DNA of 64,000 nucleotides from Chitinophaga sp. YR627 (GCF_900114995.1 NZ_FOUX01000006.1:248001-312000); one strand, 5' to 3'. Shown: positions 8,878 through 19,713, counted from the first letter of the stretch. Notes: generated by a model not told the origin, from the letters alone. Translations and numbers: made by a program.

Positions 8878-9585
8878 ATGCCAGACAGACAAATACCTTA
8901 CGCTTTTAATCCGGATATACGCTTTCCGGCCTATCTTACAAGGAAGGCGCTCCTGAACGCGCTGACTATCTATATTCCTCAATTGAAAGGGCGTTTAATG
9001 GATTTTGGCTGTGGTTCGAAACCCTATAAGAGTCTGTTTTCTGTCGATGAATATATCGGTGTGGATTATGATAGTGAAGGTCATCCGCATGATGATGAGC
9101 CTGTAGATGTGTTCTATGATGGCAGGCACCTGCCTTTTCCGGATCAGCATTTTGACGCGGTGTTCAGCACCGAGGTATTTGAGCACGTATTCAATCTGGA
9201 GGAGATCCTGTTAGAGATCAACCGGGTTATGAAGCCAGGCGGGCGTATACTGATTACCTGTCCGTTTGCGATCTGTGAGCATGAAGAGCCTAACGATTAC
9301 GCCCGTTATACCATTTTTGCATTACGCAGCCTGTTTGAAAAGAGCGGTTTTAAAGTATTGCAGATAGATAAAACCGGCGGTAATATAGAGACGATCATGC
9401 AACTGAAGATCACTTATGTGGCCAGACATATTCTGCCGATCTTCCGTAAAATACCGGTTGTAAGATCGCTGGCCCGTCTGTTTGTATATAGTTCCATGAA
9501 CCTTTATACAATTGTATTAGCGGCAATTTTGCCCCGCAGAAAGGACCTTTATCTGAATAATATCTTTTTGTGTGAGAAGTTATAA
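8878..9585 (+). CDS. Class I SAM-dependent methyltransferase
   Basis: The ATG at 8878 (235 aa, MPDRQIPYAFNPD) is preferred to an upstream in-frame GTG at 8842. The protein has the Methyltransf_11 pattern: motif I LMDFGCGSKPYK, an acidic residue at the end of strand 2 (GVDYDSEG), motif IV-like FDAVFSTEVFEHVFNLEEIL, then INRVMKPGGRILITCPF. The substrate is unknown. Members with EHEEPNDYARYT-type sequences are often found with glycan or quinone biosynthesis, but there is no such context here. A hydrophobic C-terminus (YTIVLAAIL) may associate with the membrane. It stands alone and ends before a bidirectional terminator. Confidence 0.8.
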   Translation: MPDRQIPYAFNPDIRFPAYLTRKALLNALTIYIPQLKGRLMDFGCGSKPYKSLFSVDEYIGVDYDSEGHPHDDEPVDVFYDGRHLPFPDQHFDAVFSTEVFEHVFNLEEILLEINRVMKPGGRILITCPFAICEHEEPNDYARYTIFALRSLFEKSGFKVLQIDKTGGNIETIMQLKITYVARHILPIFRKIPVVRSLARLFVYSSMNLYTIVLAAILPRRKDLYLNNIFLCEKL

Positions 9586-9645
9586 ATTATAGACGATCGC
9601 TTATTACTGCCGGTTAACAGCGCAGTATTGCAATAATCATTCAAT

Positions 9646-9683
9646 AAAAGAGGATGTTCACCGTATGGCGAACATCCTCTTTT
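9646..9683. terminator. Bidirectional terminator
   Basis: Perfect 14-bp arms AAAAGAGGATGTTC/GAACATCCTCTTTT with a 10-nt loop lie between the convergent methyltransferase and truncated SDR genes. A-rich and T-rich ends on both sides make it functional in both directions. Confidence 0.85.
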
Positions 9684-9684
9684 A

Positions 9685-10155
9685 TTAATAGCTATATCTA
9701 TCCGTGCCGATAATTAGTTCAGTCCTTCCCGAAACTGGAGTGGCGTCACCTGCGCCAGAGCTGATATTGATGATCGTACCTGCGCTCTTTGCGCGGAAAT
9801 GGGGGAGGATCGCTCTTACAACATCCATTGCTCCGAATACGTTTACAGCAAACTGATCCTGTATTCCTTCAGGAGAGATGCTCTCGAAAATGCCAAAGAG
9901 GCCATAACCTGCATTGTTCACTACCACATCAATATTACCAAAACGTTCAATGCCAGCTGCAATAGCCGTTTCGATACTTGCCTTGTCCTGTACATCCAGT
10001 TTTGTAACGAAAACACGATCCGGTTTTTGGAGGTCTCCCGCCTTTGTAATATCACGCATGGTGGCAATCACATTCCAGCCTTTCCGGGCGAAATAATGTA
10101 CTGCTGAAGCGCCAAATCCTGTAGAGGTACCTGTAATCAATATAGTTTTGTTCAT
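9685..10155 (-). pseudogene. C-terminally truncated SDR oxidoreductase
   Basis: The N-terminal half is a good classical SDR: TGTSTGFGASAV cofactor motif, LDVQDKASI, VVVNNAGYGLFG and a GTIINISSGAG strand carrying the catalytic Ser. The frame then leaves the family with TPVSGRTELIIG and stops at 156 aa, where SDRs run 240-280 aa. The YxxxK catalytic pair and the whole C-terminal half are missing. The end abuts the terminator hairpin, so an internal deletion removed the 3' half. It cannot be a functional SDR. It lies 128 bp downstream of the AraC gene on the same strand and may be the relic of that cluster's fourth member. Confidence 0.75.
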
Positions 10156-10283
10156 TCTCTGAGATTTTATTCGTTTGATATTTGTGACAGTACAAATGTC
10201 TCACGAATGCGATGGCTCCAATAAACCAAAACGAGTGAATGATTAGCCGGAATGAGGATTCAATGAAAATCAGGCTGAGATGA

Positions 10284-11114
10284 TTAAAGTGCTTTGCCAG
10301 CGGCAGTATTTGATCTTATTTCGGTGGGCGGATAACCAAAGTTCTTTTTAAAAGCATGTGAGAAGTGGGATAAGTTTTCAAAGCCGGTATCCAGGTAAAT
10401 ATCAGAAGGCTTTTTCTTTTGGACAGCGATCTGGTAATGCGCCCGCTCCAGTCTTTTTGTTGTCAGCCACCTGCCCGGTGTAGTTTTAAATATTGCTTTG
10501 AAATCCTTTTTAAAAGCGCTCAGGCTTCGTCCCGTCAGATAGGCAAACTTTTCCAGCGGGAGATTGTAGATAAAGTTCTGTTCCATAAAGCTGGTAAGAT
10601 CAAGCTTCCCCGGTTCGTGAAAGGAGTTAAGGATGTGCCTGGCCTCTGGAGCAATGCTGTTCAACACCGTAAGTGTTTCCCGTATTTTTAAATCCCTCAG
10701 ATCAGCTGGTAATTCCTCATGCATTTCGAAGTAGGGAAGCAGGGAGTTAAAGAGACTTTCCATCAGCAAATGGTGCTTCATCTTCAGATGTCCGGTCCAC
10801 TTCTCCATTATTTGCTTAGCCGGATGTTCGGTATAAAACTCTCTTAAGAGTTCCTCAGGGAACAGGATAGAAACAGACGTAAATGGCTGATCATTTGCCG
10901 GGATTTTGGATAATCGTCCCAGCTGATGTCTGGGTATAATGACAGCCTCACCAGGCAGAAATGTGTGACGCTGATCAGCATAAACAAATTCCATTGTCCC
11001 TGCATATATGTACACAAAAGCATGTTGGTCGAGCATCAGTTCGCCGCTGTAATGCTTCTCACGCTTACAGGACATAAACATGCTGCCTTTTAGATTCGCA
11101 TTTGGATATTCCAT
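10284..11114 (-). CDS. AraC family transcriptional regulator
   Basis: The product is 276 aa. The N-terminal half is a cupin-like sensing domain (LDQHAFVYIYAGTMEFVYADQ, FLPGEAVIIPRHQLG). The C-terminal ~100 residues are an AraC/XylS double helix-turn-helix (FAYLTGRSLSAFKKDFKAIF, then the signature DIYLDTGFENLSHFSHAFKKNFGYPPTEIR). It lies 48 bp downstream of the aldo/keto reductase on the same strand and probably regulates that oxidoreductase cluster in response to a small molecule (inference). There is no separate promoter box in the 48-bp gap, which fits co-transcription. Confidence 0.88.
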   Translation of the reverse strand: MEYPNANLKGSMFMSCKREKHYSGELMLDQHAFVYIYAGTMEFVYADQRHTFLPGEAVIIPRHQLGRLSKIPANDQPFTSVSILFPEELLREFYTEHPAKQIMEKWTGHLKMKHHLLMESLFNSLLPYFEMHEELPADLRDLKIRETLTVLNSIAPEARHILNSFHEPGKLDLTSFMEQNFIYNLPLEKFAYLTGRSLSAFKKDFKAIFKTTPGRWLTTKRLERAHYQIAVQKKKPSDIYLDTGFENLSHFSHAFKKNFGYPPTEIRSNTAAGKAL

Positions 11115-11162
11115 CTCGCTGTTTCGATATCTCCTGTAAAATTAAATATTATTTCCTTGCCA

Positions 11163-12248
11163 CTAATATTTCCCCGGAACCATGTCTTTTGTAAGCGGCA
11201 GGGTAGGAGGCAGGTCCCCATTCACCGATATCCCTCCATGATGGAACATTTTTGCGTATGGCCTGTAATTGCTGACGAAACCAGGCGCAGGAGTAGAGAA
11301 ACTATCTAATTCAGCTAGATCCGCTGAACTGAGCTGAATGTCTGTAGCCGCAATATTGGCTTCCAGTTGCTCCGGCTTGCGGATGCCGATGAGGGTAGAA
11401 GCAACTCCTGGTCTGCTGATAACCCAGGCGAGGCCAATCGCAGCAACAGATGTGTTGTGCGCTGCTGCAATGCTGGCAAGCTTATCCAGAAGCCTTAATT
11501 CTCTTTCTGTCAGTGTTACAGCACGCCCGGTATCATCCATGCGACTACCAGCTACTTTGCCGGCGTTTTCTCTGTTGTATTTACCAGATAACAAACCTCC
11601 TTTCAGTGGTGACCAGGGTGTAATGCCGAGTCCCAGTTCCAATGCCATTGGTACCAGTTCATCTTCAATAGTTCTTTCCAATAAAGAGTATTCTATCTGC
11701 AGACCAGTAAACGGTGTCCAGTCTTTAAAGAAGGCCATTGTCTGTGCCTGTGCAATTTTCCATGCAGGCGCATAGCTGACGCCGATATAACGGACTTTAC
11801 CACACTTTACCAGATTGTCCAGTGTGCGCATGGTTTCTTCCATGGGGGTGTTCCAGTCCCATTGGTGTATAGACAGCAGATCAATGTAGTCGGTCTTTAA
11901 ACGTCTGAGCGATTGCTCACAACTCTCTATGATGGCTTTAGTGCCTGTCCCGCCTCCATTGGGGTTACCCGGGAAAATGTTAGCGGAGCATTTTGTGCCT
12001 ATCACTGTTTGTGTGCGTAGCGCAGATGAAGCGCCGACAACATCTCCGATGATTTTTTCCGAGTGTCCGTTGGTATATATGCTTGCCGTATCGATAAAGT
12101 TGCCGCCAGCTTCCAGGAAACGCCGGATGATAGTTGCTGAGGTTTTCGCATCAGCGCCCCATCCCCAGTCATCGCCGAGTGTCATACCTCCAAGGCATAG
12201 CGGACTTACACGTAGTCCGGATTTTCCTAATGTTCTATAATTGTTCAT
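11163..12248 (-). CDS. Aldo/keto reductase
   Basis: The product is 361 aa and matches the AKR (TIM-barrel) family throughout: LGKSGLRVSPLCLGGMTLGD at the start, GGNFIDTASIYTNGHSE with the catalytic Asp and Tyr, VIGTKCS with the catalytic Lys, YIDLLSIHQWDWNTP with the His, and a C-terminal NADP-binding segment (GVASTLIGIRKPEQLEANI). These enzymes reduce aldehydes and ketones with NADPH in the cytoplasm. It starts 14 bp after the upstream SDR and precedes the AraC regulator, so the three genes form an operon. Confidence 0.9.
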   Translation of the reverse strand: MNNYRTLGKSGLRVSPLCLGGMTLGDDWGWGADAKTSATIIRRFLEAGGNFIDTASIYTNGHSEKIIGDVVGASSALRTQTVIGTKCSANIFPGNPNGGGTGTKAIIESCEQSLRRLKTDYIDLLSIHQWDWNTPMEETMRTLDNLVKCGKVRYIGVSYAPAWKIAQAQTMAFFKDWTPFTGLQIEYSLLERTIEDELVPMALELGLGITPWSPLKGGLLSGKYNRENAGKVAGSRMDDTGRAVTLTERELRLLDKLASIAAAHNTSVAAIGLAWVISRPGVASTLIGIRKPEQLEANIAATDIQLSSADLAELDSFSTPAPGFVSNYRPYAKMFHHGGISVNGDLPPTLPLTKDMVPGKY

Positions 12249-12262
12249 CAGTACCTTATTGA

Positions 12263-13267
12263 CTAAATATCAAATTTTATTCCTGTCATTTCCTCGCTTA
12301 ATGTCCACAATTTTGCGGCATTTTCCTTATCGATCGCATAAGGCATTACACCACGAAGGTCCAGTGAATTACGGCCTTTGTGATCGTCTTCAGAGGTATC
12401 GATGACAGCTATTTCATTGTTTTCACAGTATACCCCACCCATGTCGTTTAAGGTAGGACTTGTCGCGCACCATACAATCGTAGAGGCGCCCTGTGCAATT
12501 GTTTTCAGGCCCTTTTCGGCGTCGTATATAGTATTGCCATCCTTATCATATATACCCATCTCAATCAGCTTCTCAGGCGCTAATAGCCTTTTTATATCGG
12601 TATCTACAATGGCGCCGGGGTGTAATGAAAAAGAGCGTACGCCAGCTGTTTTTCCACGTTTGTCAAGTTCGCAGGTAAAGAGGATGTTGGCAGTTTTAGA
12701 TTGGCCATAACCATGTAGCGTTTCGTATGCACGGTGTTCAAAGTTCGCGTCTTCGAATACGAACGATGAATAGTGATGCCCCCATGATGACACATTGATC
12801 ACTCTTGCGCCATTTGCATTTTTCAGCGCCGGCCATAACCGGGCTGTTAACTGAAAATGTCCCAGATGGTTGGTGGACAGTTGCGACTCATACCCGCGGC
12901 TATCCCTGATGAGTGGTACCCACATAATACCGGCATTATTAACAAGGATATGCAGTGCATCGTGAGTAGCTAGAAATTTACTGGCAAATGTATCAATAGA
13001 GGTAGCGTCCATTAAGTCCATTACCTCAATGGTAACATTTTGAATCCCCTGTAAATTAAGCGTCGCCTTCGCTTTATCTCTCACAGGAACGATGACTGCT
13101 GCACCTGCCTTTACCAGTGTTTTTACGGTTTCTAATCCTAAACCCGCATAGCCCCCTGTTACGATGGCTGTTTTTCCTGTAAGATCGATTCCTTTGATGA
13201 CGTCTGTGGTGGTGGAAGCCGCATTGAAACCGGAGTTGATGGGCTTTTGTTCGGTGATGTTGGTCAT
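12263..13267 (-). CDS. SDR family oxidoreductase, retinol-dehydrogenase/WWOX-like
   Basis: The ATG at 13267 (334 aa, MTNITEQKPINSGFN) is chosen over a 33-codon upstream extension that is Lys-rich and unlike the family. SDR features are GKTAIVTGGYAGLGLETV, VIVPVRDKAKA (an Arg favouring NADP), LHILVNNAGIM, INVSSWGHHYS and YGQSKTANILF with YxxxK. The extended C-terminal part with SLHPGAIVDT and a region of ~70 residues fits the retinol dehydrogenase-like subgroup. It is the first gene of the SDR-AKR-AraC operon. Its physiological substrate is not deducible. Confidence 0.87.
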   Translation of the reverse strand: MTNITEQKPINSGFNAASTTTDVIKGIDLTGKTAIVTGGYAGLGLETVKTLVKAGAAVIVPVRDKAKATLNLQGIQNVTIEVMDLMDATSIDTFASKFLATHDALHILVNNAGIMWVPLIRDSRGYESQLSTNHLGHFQLTARLWPALKNANGARVINVSSWGHHYSSFVFEDANFEHRAYETLHGYGQSKTANILFTCELDKRGKTAGVRSFSLHPGAIVDTDIKRLLAPEKLIEMGIYDKDGNTIYDAEKGLKTIAQGASTIVWCATSPTLNDMGGVYCENNEIAVIDTSEDDHKGRNSLDLRGVMPYAIDKENAAKLWTLSEEMTGIKFDI

Positions 13268-13423
13268 TCTTTTTTTATGTAAAATTACCGGGGATTTGGG
13301 TGAGGGGTTTTGTTTAAAGGTTATAATTTGTTTGTTTAAAAGTCTTTTTGGTAGAAGGAGAGGCATGCGCTTATTTCACTTTTTATACTACCTTGCCGAT
13401 ACTTTGACTTTTTAATTTTCTCT

Positions 13424-14218
13424 ATGGCTTTCATTAATTTCAAACTCAGGCATCCGGATAATATCCTTCCCTGGGGCGATCAACCGGATACAAGCATGGA
13501 CTGGACCGTACTTACGGATGGTGAATATTGGCTCGATTTAAATAAGACGACTCTTTACGAATATACAAATGAAGTATTGGCAGGCGGCGAGCCCGATGGC
13601 TCTACCTATGTGGAATATCAACTGGTTCGTTTGATTGAGGACTGGACAAGTCTGTTTGAATCTATTGCAGAACCTGTACCTGATGCTTTTTATGCTATTT
13701 CCCGCGATAACAGTTATCTGTACAGATTTTATGCAGCAGTTACAAAATGGATGGATAATATGTCTGAAGATCCTTCAATCGATATGGAGACCTACGACAA
13801 GGCGATCGAATGGATATATAGCCGGACACTTAACGCGATGCACTTAACCGGCGGACCGAGCATCAGTTTTTTCAGAAACGCGAATAATATTTCTGTTGTC
13901 TGGAAAGCAGATCATCTGACAGAAAACAATATTTCGGTTTGGACGGCTCAAAACGGGTCCGTAGAAATGGAATACAGGACCTTTGTCAACGAAATGGAAG
14001 ATTTTGGGAATCGCTTTTTTGAGGCGATGGATAACCAGGTACAGATAGCAATAGAAAAAGACTGGGGCACTACACGCCTTAACAAAGAGCAACTGGTGCA
14101 GGAGCATCAGGAAAGAAGGTCTGAATTCCAGAGAAGTCTGGCTGTGTTAAAAGGTGAGCCAGCTAAACATACTGACTGGGATTTAATCAACTCCCTGATA
14201 ACGAAAATGTTTAGCTAG
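13424..14218 (+). CDS. DUF5984-like protein of unknown function
   Basis: The product is 264 aa, soluble and acidic, without signal peptide or membrane segments. The opening INFKLRHPDNILPWGDQ and WTVLTDGEYWLDL resembles the DUF5984 family as I know it; this is a recollection, not a search result. Recurrent aromatic residues and the pattern RLIEDWTSLFESIAEPVPD are consistent. Members of this family are mostly single genes with no assigned role. It is divergent from the SDR operon, and a weak -7-like TACTTTG lies just upstream (about 13402-13408). It ends 26 bp before a strong terminator. Confidence 0.6.
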   Translation: MAFINFKLRHPDNILPWGDQPDTSMDWTVLTDGEYWLDLNKTTLYEYTNEVLAGGEPDGSTYVEYQLVRLIEDWTSLFESIAEPVPDAFYAISRDNSYLYRFYAAVTKWMDNMSEDPSIDMETYDKAIEWIYSRTLNAMHLTGGPSISFFRNANNISVVWKADHLTENNISVWTAQNGSVEMEYRTFVNEMEDFGNRFFEAMDNQVQIAIEKDWGTTRLNKEQLVQEHQERRSEFQRSLAVLKGEPAKHTDWDLINSLITKMFS

Positions 14219-14244
14219 AACAATACGGGTTTCGTATAAATAAT

Positions 14245-14276
14245 AAAAAAGCCGTTCCCGGAGGAGCGGCTTTTTT
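14245..14276 (+). terminator. Rho-independent terminator
   Basis: Stem GCCGTTCC/GGAGCGGC is flanked by A6 and T6, with a CGGA loop. It closes the DUF5984-like gene. Confidence 0.85.
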
Positions 14277-14395
14277 GTTGCTGTCGGAATAGCTGAACGG
14301 GTAGAAAATAGCTCATTATAATAGTCTCACGTTATTTGGGTTGATATAAGGTTTCCCGCTATTTGTTTATTTTACTGCAAATAATCAGATCACCA

Positions 14396-14632
14396 ATGAG
14401 CGATTCACCAGAAATAGAAAAGCCGCGAACCCGAATATGGAAATATATTCCCGGAGGAGTCAAGTTAATATTTCCGCTAACTTCCCTTATCGTTGTCCTA
14501 AAGCTTTGTGGTGTAAGTCCGATGGCCGGCTGGTCATGGCTTTGGGTGTTATCTCCCTTCTGGATATCCATGGCACTGGGTATTCTCATGTTCGTAGGTA
14601 TGTTTGTGGTCTACTATTTCTTTGATAAATAG
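14396..14632 (+). CDS. Small two-helix membrane protein
   Basis: The ATG at 14396 gives 78 aa (MSDSPEIEKPRTR). A charged N-terminus is followed by two hydrophobic helices (about residues 22-37, LIFPLTSLIVVLKLCG, and 42-73, WSWLWVLSPFWISMALGILM onward). The pattern VLKL..(x)..WSWLWVLSPFWI resembles short Bacteroidota proteins labelled 'transmembrane Fragile-X-F', whose function is unknown. No operon partner is present. Confidence 0.6.
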   Translation: MSDSPEIEKPRTRIWKYIPGGVKLIFPLTSLIVVLKLCGVSPMAGWSWLWVLSPFWISMALGILMFVGMFVVYYFFDK

Positions 14633-15185
14633 GAGCGCTGTAGTACCTCATTTGCAATAATAATGCGTCTTGTAGATCATTTGTAGTAGTTGCTTATTAG
14701 CATGTTGACCCGCTCGTATCTATTTTCATACGAACTCTAAAAATAATAAGCTCCTATGTTTACAACCGTTCAGGAGGCATCTGAAAGATGGATCGCCAAA
14801 CTGTTCTGGCATGGGCAGCATCCGATGATCTGGTAACTATTTTCTAAAATATAGGGTATCAGGGGGAATCAGTGCGTGAGGTTTTTACCATTCTTTTATC
14901 GTCATCCTGACATACCGGATAAATTCCCGACCTATTAATAAATGACTTGCTGGAAATTCAATACCTTACGTATATCTTAAAGCACGCAGATAATAAGACA
15001 GGGCAGGCGCCGGGAGAATAACATAAACGATCATTATTTGCGTTAATTTAGTATTGGTATTTTTCAGAATTACAACCAATTAGTCAGGAGATCACTACAA
15101 CTAACCTGAAGCATTTGAGCTAAAGTACCAAGGACATAACAGACCACAAATATTAATGAACTATTAAAAAAGTTGTTGTTTACCA
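14633..15185. other. 553-bp gap with a possible microORF
   Basis: No convincing gene. An ATG at 14756 opens a 26-codon ORF (MFTTVQEASERWIAKLFWHG and six more residues, stop 14834-14836), preceded by a small hairpin (TCGTAT/ATACGA, 14717-14736). It could be a peptide or the 5' remnant of a lost gene. The promoter of the histidine kinase must lie in the right-hand part, but no perfect TAnnTTTG box was seen. Confidence 0.3.
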
Positions 15186-17732
15186 ATGGAACACTGTAGC
15201 AAAGCGTTCTTCTATATTCCTGCCACCATTTTTATTTTGGTGCTTGTTCCGCTTTTGTCATTTCCGCAGGTAAAAGATAATGTTCATACGCAATTGGTGT
15301 TACAATTGGAGCAAAGTAAAGCGGACACCGGCCGGGTGTCTCTTTTACTAAAGCTTGGTCAGTATTATATTCGCCGGGAGTATTATTTGTACAAAACAGG
15401 TAATCCGCTAACTCAACTCGACAGTGCCTGTTACTTCGCGGAGGAAGCCCTCCATTTGAGCAGAACTTTAAGATATGAAAAGGGCAGGAATGAGGCGATG
15501 CTGATAAAAGGTGATGCATTGATCAGAAAAAATGAAATAGGATCAGCCCTTGCCATATTGGGAGGATTAAAAGATGCTCCCCGCTTTCGTTTATTGATAA
15601 TATTAGGCCGGCATTATCTTTTTCATAGCGAAAGGACCAAAGTAAACCTGGATAGTTCAATACTTTTTTTAGAGCAGGCAAATAACATTCCGGCAGCCCG
15701 CTTGAGTGAAAGGCTGCAGCCTGAACGTATACATGTTAAGGCAATGCTTTCTTTTATTAACGAAGGTTTACAACAAAGTAAAAAACTTTACCGGACAGCA
15801 ATAGATAAAATAAATATGCCCGGTAATGAGGAAAAAGAAGCGCTTTTGTGGCATGAACTGGCAACGTTGATTCCCTTGCGTGAGAAGACAGGGATAACCA
15901 GACTTGATTGTTTTGAAGAAATGTATGCGCTTTATAAGAGAAGCGGTAACCTGGAAAGACAGGCGTGGGTATTAAAGACAATTGCTGATATACACCTGGT
16001 GAATGGAAGACCGGATCTTGCTGAAACACAGTTATTGGAAGCACTTGAACTTTATAAAGCCATTGGCTACCAGGACCTGCACTATATTTACGACCTGCTG
16101 GCGGTCACCTGCCGCTATAAAGGTGATTTTAGTAAATGCATCTTCTATGGTTCAAAGGCAATAGAGAGCGTGGAAGCTACGCGTGATTCTGCTTCAGCCA
16201 CTACTTTTTATAGCCGCCTTGCAAATATGTACCGGGAATCAGGTCAGCCGGATAAAAGTGTAGAGTGGTATTCAAAAGCGCTCAGAGACCGGGTATTTAC
16301 AGCGGATAATAATTGTTATGTGTTCAGGGACGCATTTTTCTTTGCCAGGGAGCTTATAAAAATAGGAAGAGCAAAGGAAGCACTGGCTTATATTCTTGAT
16401 ATCCATGAAAAAAATAAACCCATTGGTGTGCACGCAGAAGCATGTCTGCTTGGTTCACTGGCGTTTTGTTATCATGCGGTAAAACAGGAGAGACAGGCAG
16501 AGAGGTATTATGCTGCATTGATAAAGCTATCTGGTCAGTTGCAGAAAGATAATGACATCACAAGCGATATCCATTACGAGTTAGGCCAGTATTTTATCCG
16601 GAAGACACAATATCAGAAAGCCGCCTTTTATCTCCAAAAGGCACTGAATGTTGCAGAAGCTACCAATTCATTTCCGGTAGCGAAAGATATTCATCTGCTG
16701 CTTTTTAGGGCTGACTCTGGTATTGGTAATTATCCTTTGGCTATGAAACATTTGCTCAGGCATAAACTACTGGACGATTCTCTCTTCAATGAAACCAGGA
16801 GCTGGCAAATGGAAGAATTGAAGGTACAATACGAAACGGCTAAAAGAGAAAAAGATATTGAGACTTTAAATAAACAGAACCAGTTACAACGTACTGTGGT
16901 AGAGCAGGCCAACAGGGCAAAGAATATTACCCTGATGTGCGCTGTGTTGTTAGTGATTATTGTAGGGTTATTATTTAACCGCTACCTGCTAAAACACAGA
17001 TCCAATCGCAAACTGGAGGTACACCAAAAGGAGTTAGATCAGAAAAATTTATTTTTGGAAACGCTGAATACGAAACAGCGGATCTTATTGAAAGAGAAGG
17101 AATGGCTCATTAAAGAGATCCATCACCGTGTAAAGAATAATCTTCAGATGGTGACCAGTCTGCTTAATTCACAGTCCGCCTACCTCGATAACGACGCTGC
17201 TGTGCTGGCGATAAAGGTTAGTTTGCGCAGGATGCAGGCGATGTCCCTTATACATCAGAAGCTTTATTTGTCCGGAAATATTTCAACTATTTCAATGCCC
17301 GAATATATCCAGGAGCTGTTGAATTACCTGCATGAAAGTTTCGATACCGGTAACCAGATCGTTTTTCAGCAAAACATAGAGCCCATCGATCTTGATGTAT
17401 CACAGGCAATTCCGCTTGGATTGATCATCAATGAATGTATAGTGAATGCTATTAAGTATGCATTTCCCGATGATCGTAATGGGATTATCAGTATCAATCT
17501 GCAGCCTATGGACGATGATCGTGTATTACTTAATATTTCCGATAATGGGATTGGTCTGCCGGCAGATTTTGATATCATGAAGCACAATTCGCTGGGATTT
17601 AAATTAGTGCAGGGACTTGCGAAGCAATTAAGCGGTAATGTGAATATTGTCAGTGAAAACGGACTAAGTGTAATAATCCGGTTTGAAGTGATGAGCAGGC
17701 CAATTTTAGACGAGGCATTTGTTAATTCTTAA
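15186..17732 (+). CDS. TPR-containing sensor histidine kinase (HisKA_2 type)
   Basis: The product is 848 aa with an N-terminal signal/anchor helix ([21 protein letters not shown]). A ~530-residue periplasmic array of tetratricopeptide-like repeats follows (for example [20 protein letters not shown] and [17 protein letters not shown]). A second transmembrane helix lies around residues 580-600 ([20 protein letters not shown]), then a short coiled coil. The kinase module has the phospho-accepting His in [20 protein letters not shown] (HisKA_2, about residue 645) and an ATPase domain with [21 protein letters not shown] and [16 protein letters not shown] ectodomains in Bacteroidota kinases probably sense peptides or proteins in the periplasm. 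It lies 13 bp upstream of its evident partner, the response regulator. Confidence 0.9.
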   Translation: MEHCSKAFFYIPATIFILVLVPLLSFPQVKDNVHTQLVLQLEQSKADTGRVSLLLKLGQYYIRREYYLYKTGNPLTQLDSACYFAEEALHLSRTLRYEKGRNEAMLIKGDALIRKNEIGSALAILGGLKDAPRFRLLIILGRHYLFHSERTKVNLDSSILFLEQANNIPAARLSERLQPERIHVKAMLSFINEGLQQSKKLYRTAIDKINMPGNEEKEALLWHELATLIPLREKTGITRLDCFEEMYALYKRSGNLERQAWVLKTIADIHLVNGRPDLAETQLLEALELYKAIGYQDLHYIYDLLAVTCRYKGDFSKCIFYGSKAIESVEATRDSASATTFYSRLANMYRESGQPDKSVEWYSKALRDRVFTADNNCYVFRDAFFFARELIKIGRAKEALAYILDIHEKNKPIGVHAEACLLGSLAFCYHAVKQERQAERYYAALIKLSGQLQKDNDITSDIHYELGQYFIRKTQYQKAAFYLQKALNVAEATNSFPVAKDIHLLLFRADSGIGNYPLAMKHLLRHKLLDDSLFNETRSWQMEELKVQYETAKREKDIETLNKQNQLQRTVVEQANRAKNITLMCAVLLVIIVGLLFNRYLLKHRSNRKLEVHQKELDQKNLFLETLNTKQRILLKEKEWLIKEIHHRVKNNLQMVTSLLNSQSAYLDNDAAVLAIKVSLRRMQAMSLIHQKLYLSGNISTISMPEYIQELLNYLHESFDTGNQIVFQQNIEPIDLDVSQAIPLGLIINECIVNAIKYAFPDDRNGIISINLQPMDDDRVLLNISDNGIGLPADFDIMKHNSLGFKLVQGLAKQLSGNVNIVSENGLSVIIRFEVMSRPILDEAFVNS

Positions 17733-17745
17733 TAAGCAGGATTTG

Positions 17746-19707
17746 ATGAATAAAAAATTATTGATAGTAGAAGACGAATTCATTGTAGCCAATGATCTGC
17801 AACTGATATTGACGCAGGCAGGGTATCAGGTAACAGGAATTGCTGCTTCTGTTCAGGAAGCGGAGACGTATCTGCAACAACAAACACCGGACCTGGTAAT
17901 TTTGGATATCCGCTTAAACGGAAAACTCTCAGGAATTGCGCTGGCACGGAAGCTGAAAGATGATAATATCGCATTCATTTATGTTTCCGCTAACGCTAAT
18001 CAAAAGGTACTGGAAGAGGCAAAGACAACCGAGCCTTATGGGTTTTTAGTTAAACCATTTAGAGAGAAAGACCTGTTGGTCACCCTGGATATTGCATGGT
18101 ATCGTCATACGCATAGCCTTGAGTCAAAATTGCGGAATGAAGAACGTTTGCAGGCATTGCTCACAGAGATAACTAATGATGCATCTGATATACAGTTAAA
18201 ACTTTTAAAACTCGCTGCGGCTATGCAATCTTTTATCCCGTTTGATTTTATGTCAACGGGAGTAAGACCCCTGAATGGGGAACGGTTTTCTGATATAGGG
18301 TACCTGCGGGTTGGTTTTGATGAATACCAGCATATTGGCGAAGAAGAACTACTCACCATCACGGGTCTAAAGCATCAGTCTTTTCATACAATTATTGAAA
18401 ATAGTCAGCCGCACAGTAATGGAAATATTTATAGTAGCGATGCGCCCGGTAATAATTCCCCGAACAATTCACTGCAAAGACTATTATTAGATTGTTTACG
18501 CATGGAGTCATACCTGGTATTTCCTGTTTCGCTGGGCTATGGACTGTCAGTGCATTATTTTTTTTATAGCCGGCAGCCCGGTATCTACAGCAAGAACCAT
18601 CTTACCTTTCTGAACAGAATAAAGCAATGCCTGGAAGAACTGGCAGAGAAGATCATTTATTATGAGACCGCATCATCTGTCGAAAAGGACAGACTTGTAG
18701 CTGCTGAGAAGAAACAGCATAAACCAGCGTTTTATCCCGGCTTCAAAAGTATCATTGGTAGCCATCATCTTTTATTAGCAGCATTAGATCTTGCAACGCA
18801 GGTGGCGCCTTATCATACATCCGTGCTGATATTAGGAGAAAGCGGTACCGGTAAGGAGAAAGTGGCACAATCCATTCATGAACTTTCAACCCGGAAAAAG
18901 GGTCCTTTCATTAAGGTGAATTGTGCAGCTATTCCTGAAACATTGGTTGAATCTGAGTTGTTCGGTCATGAAAAGGGTGCTTTTACGGGTGCTATTGAAA
19001 AAAGGAAAGGGAAGTTCGAACAGGCGGAAGGCGGGACTATTTTTCTGGATGAAATAGGGGAACTACCACTTGCTATACAAATGAAATTGTTACGTGTCTT
19101 ACAGGAGAGGGAGATCGAATATATCGGTGGCAACTCACCGGTAAAAGTGAATGTTCGTGTTGTCGCCGCTACAAACCGTAATCTGGAGAAAGAAGTCGCC
19201 GAAGGCAGGTTCCGTCTGGATCTGTACTATCGTCTGAATGTGTTTCCTATTACTTTACCGCCCTTGCGTGAGCGCAAAACAGATATAGAAGCGCTCATCC
19301 TTTTTTTTGGAAATAAGTTCTGTAAAGAGTTTAATAAGCCGTTTAACGGGATTTCAGATACAATGATCCGGAAAATATGTGCGTATAACTGGCCAGGCAA
19401 TATCCGCGAACTGGAGAATGTTGTAGAGCAATCTGTTGTGTTGAATGATGGCAGGTCGAAATTACAGTTGATGCGGGATCTTTCATCACCAGCTTTTGAC
19501 CTGATCGGCAAAACCGGTATCAATACATTTGAAGAAGTAAAACATATTCAACAGGAGACGGAAAGGGAATATATTACTTCCATCCTCAAAAAAACAAGAG
19601 GCCGTATAAGGGGCGCTAATGGCGCTGCGGAGTTATTAAATATAAAACCTACCACTCTTGAATCAAAAATGGTCAGGTTGAATATAAGAAGACAGGATTT
19701 TGATTGA
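17746..19707 (+). CDS. Sigma-54-dependent response regulator (REC - GAF-like - AAA+ - HTH)
   Basis: The ATG at 17746 (653 aa, [14 protein letters not shown]) is preferred to one nine codons earlier, since it opens directly with the receiver domain. REC has the acidic pair, Asp54 in LVILDIRL, and a Lys in FLVKPF. A ~200-residue middle region resembles a GAF-type domain. The AAA+ domain carries Walker A GESGTGKE (about 364-371), the sigma-54-contacting loop GAFTGA (about 412-417) and Walker [11 protein letters not shown]. The C-terminus is a Fis-like helix-turn-helix ([20 protein letters not shown]). It should activate sigma-54 promoters after phosphorylation by the adjacent kinase. The tandem dyads 6 bp after its stop are the likely target, controlling the six-gene operon at 19897-23682. 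Confidence 0.92.
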   Translation: MNKKLLIVEDEFIVANDLQLILTQAGYQVTGIAASVQEAETYLQQQTPDLVILDIRLNGKLSGIALARKLKDDNIAFIYVSANANQKVLEEAKTTEPYGFLVKPFREKDLLVTLDIAWYRHTHSLESKLRNEERLQALLTEITNDASDIQLKLLKLAAAMQSFIPFDFMSTGVRPLNGERFSDIGYLRVGFDEYQHIGEEELLTITGLKHQSFHTIIENSQPHSNGNIYSSDAPGNNSPNNSLQRLLLDCLRMESYLVFPVSLGYGLSVHYFFYSRQPGIYSKNHLTFLNRIKQCLEELAEKIIYYETASSVEKDRLVAAEKKQHKPAFYPGFKSIIGSHHLLLAALDLATQVAPYHTSVLILGESGTGKEKVAQSIHELSTRKKGPFIKVNCAAIPETLVESELFGHEKGAFTGAIEKRKGKFEQAEGGTIFLDEIGELPLAIQMKLLRVLQEREIEYIGGNSPVKVNVRVVAATNRNLEKEVAEGRFRLDLYYRLNVFPITLPPLRERKTDIEALILFFGNKFCKEFNKPFNGISDTMIRKICAYNWPGNIRELENVVEQSVVLNDGRSKLQLMRDLSSPAFDLIGKTGINTFEEVKHIQQETEREYITSILKKTRGRIRGANGAAELLNIKPTTLESKMVRLNIRRQDFD

Positions 19708-19713
19708 TTAAAA

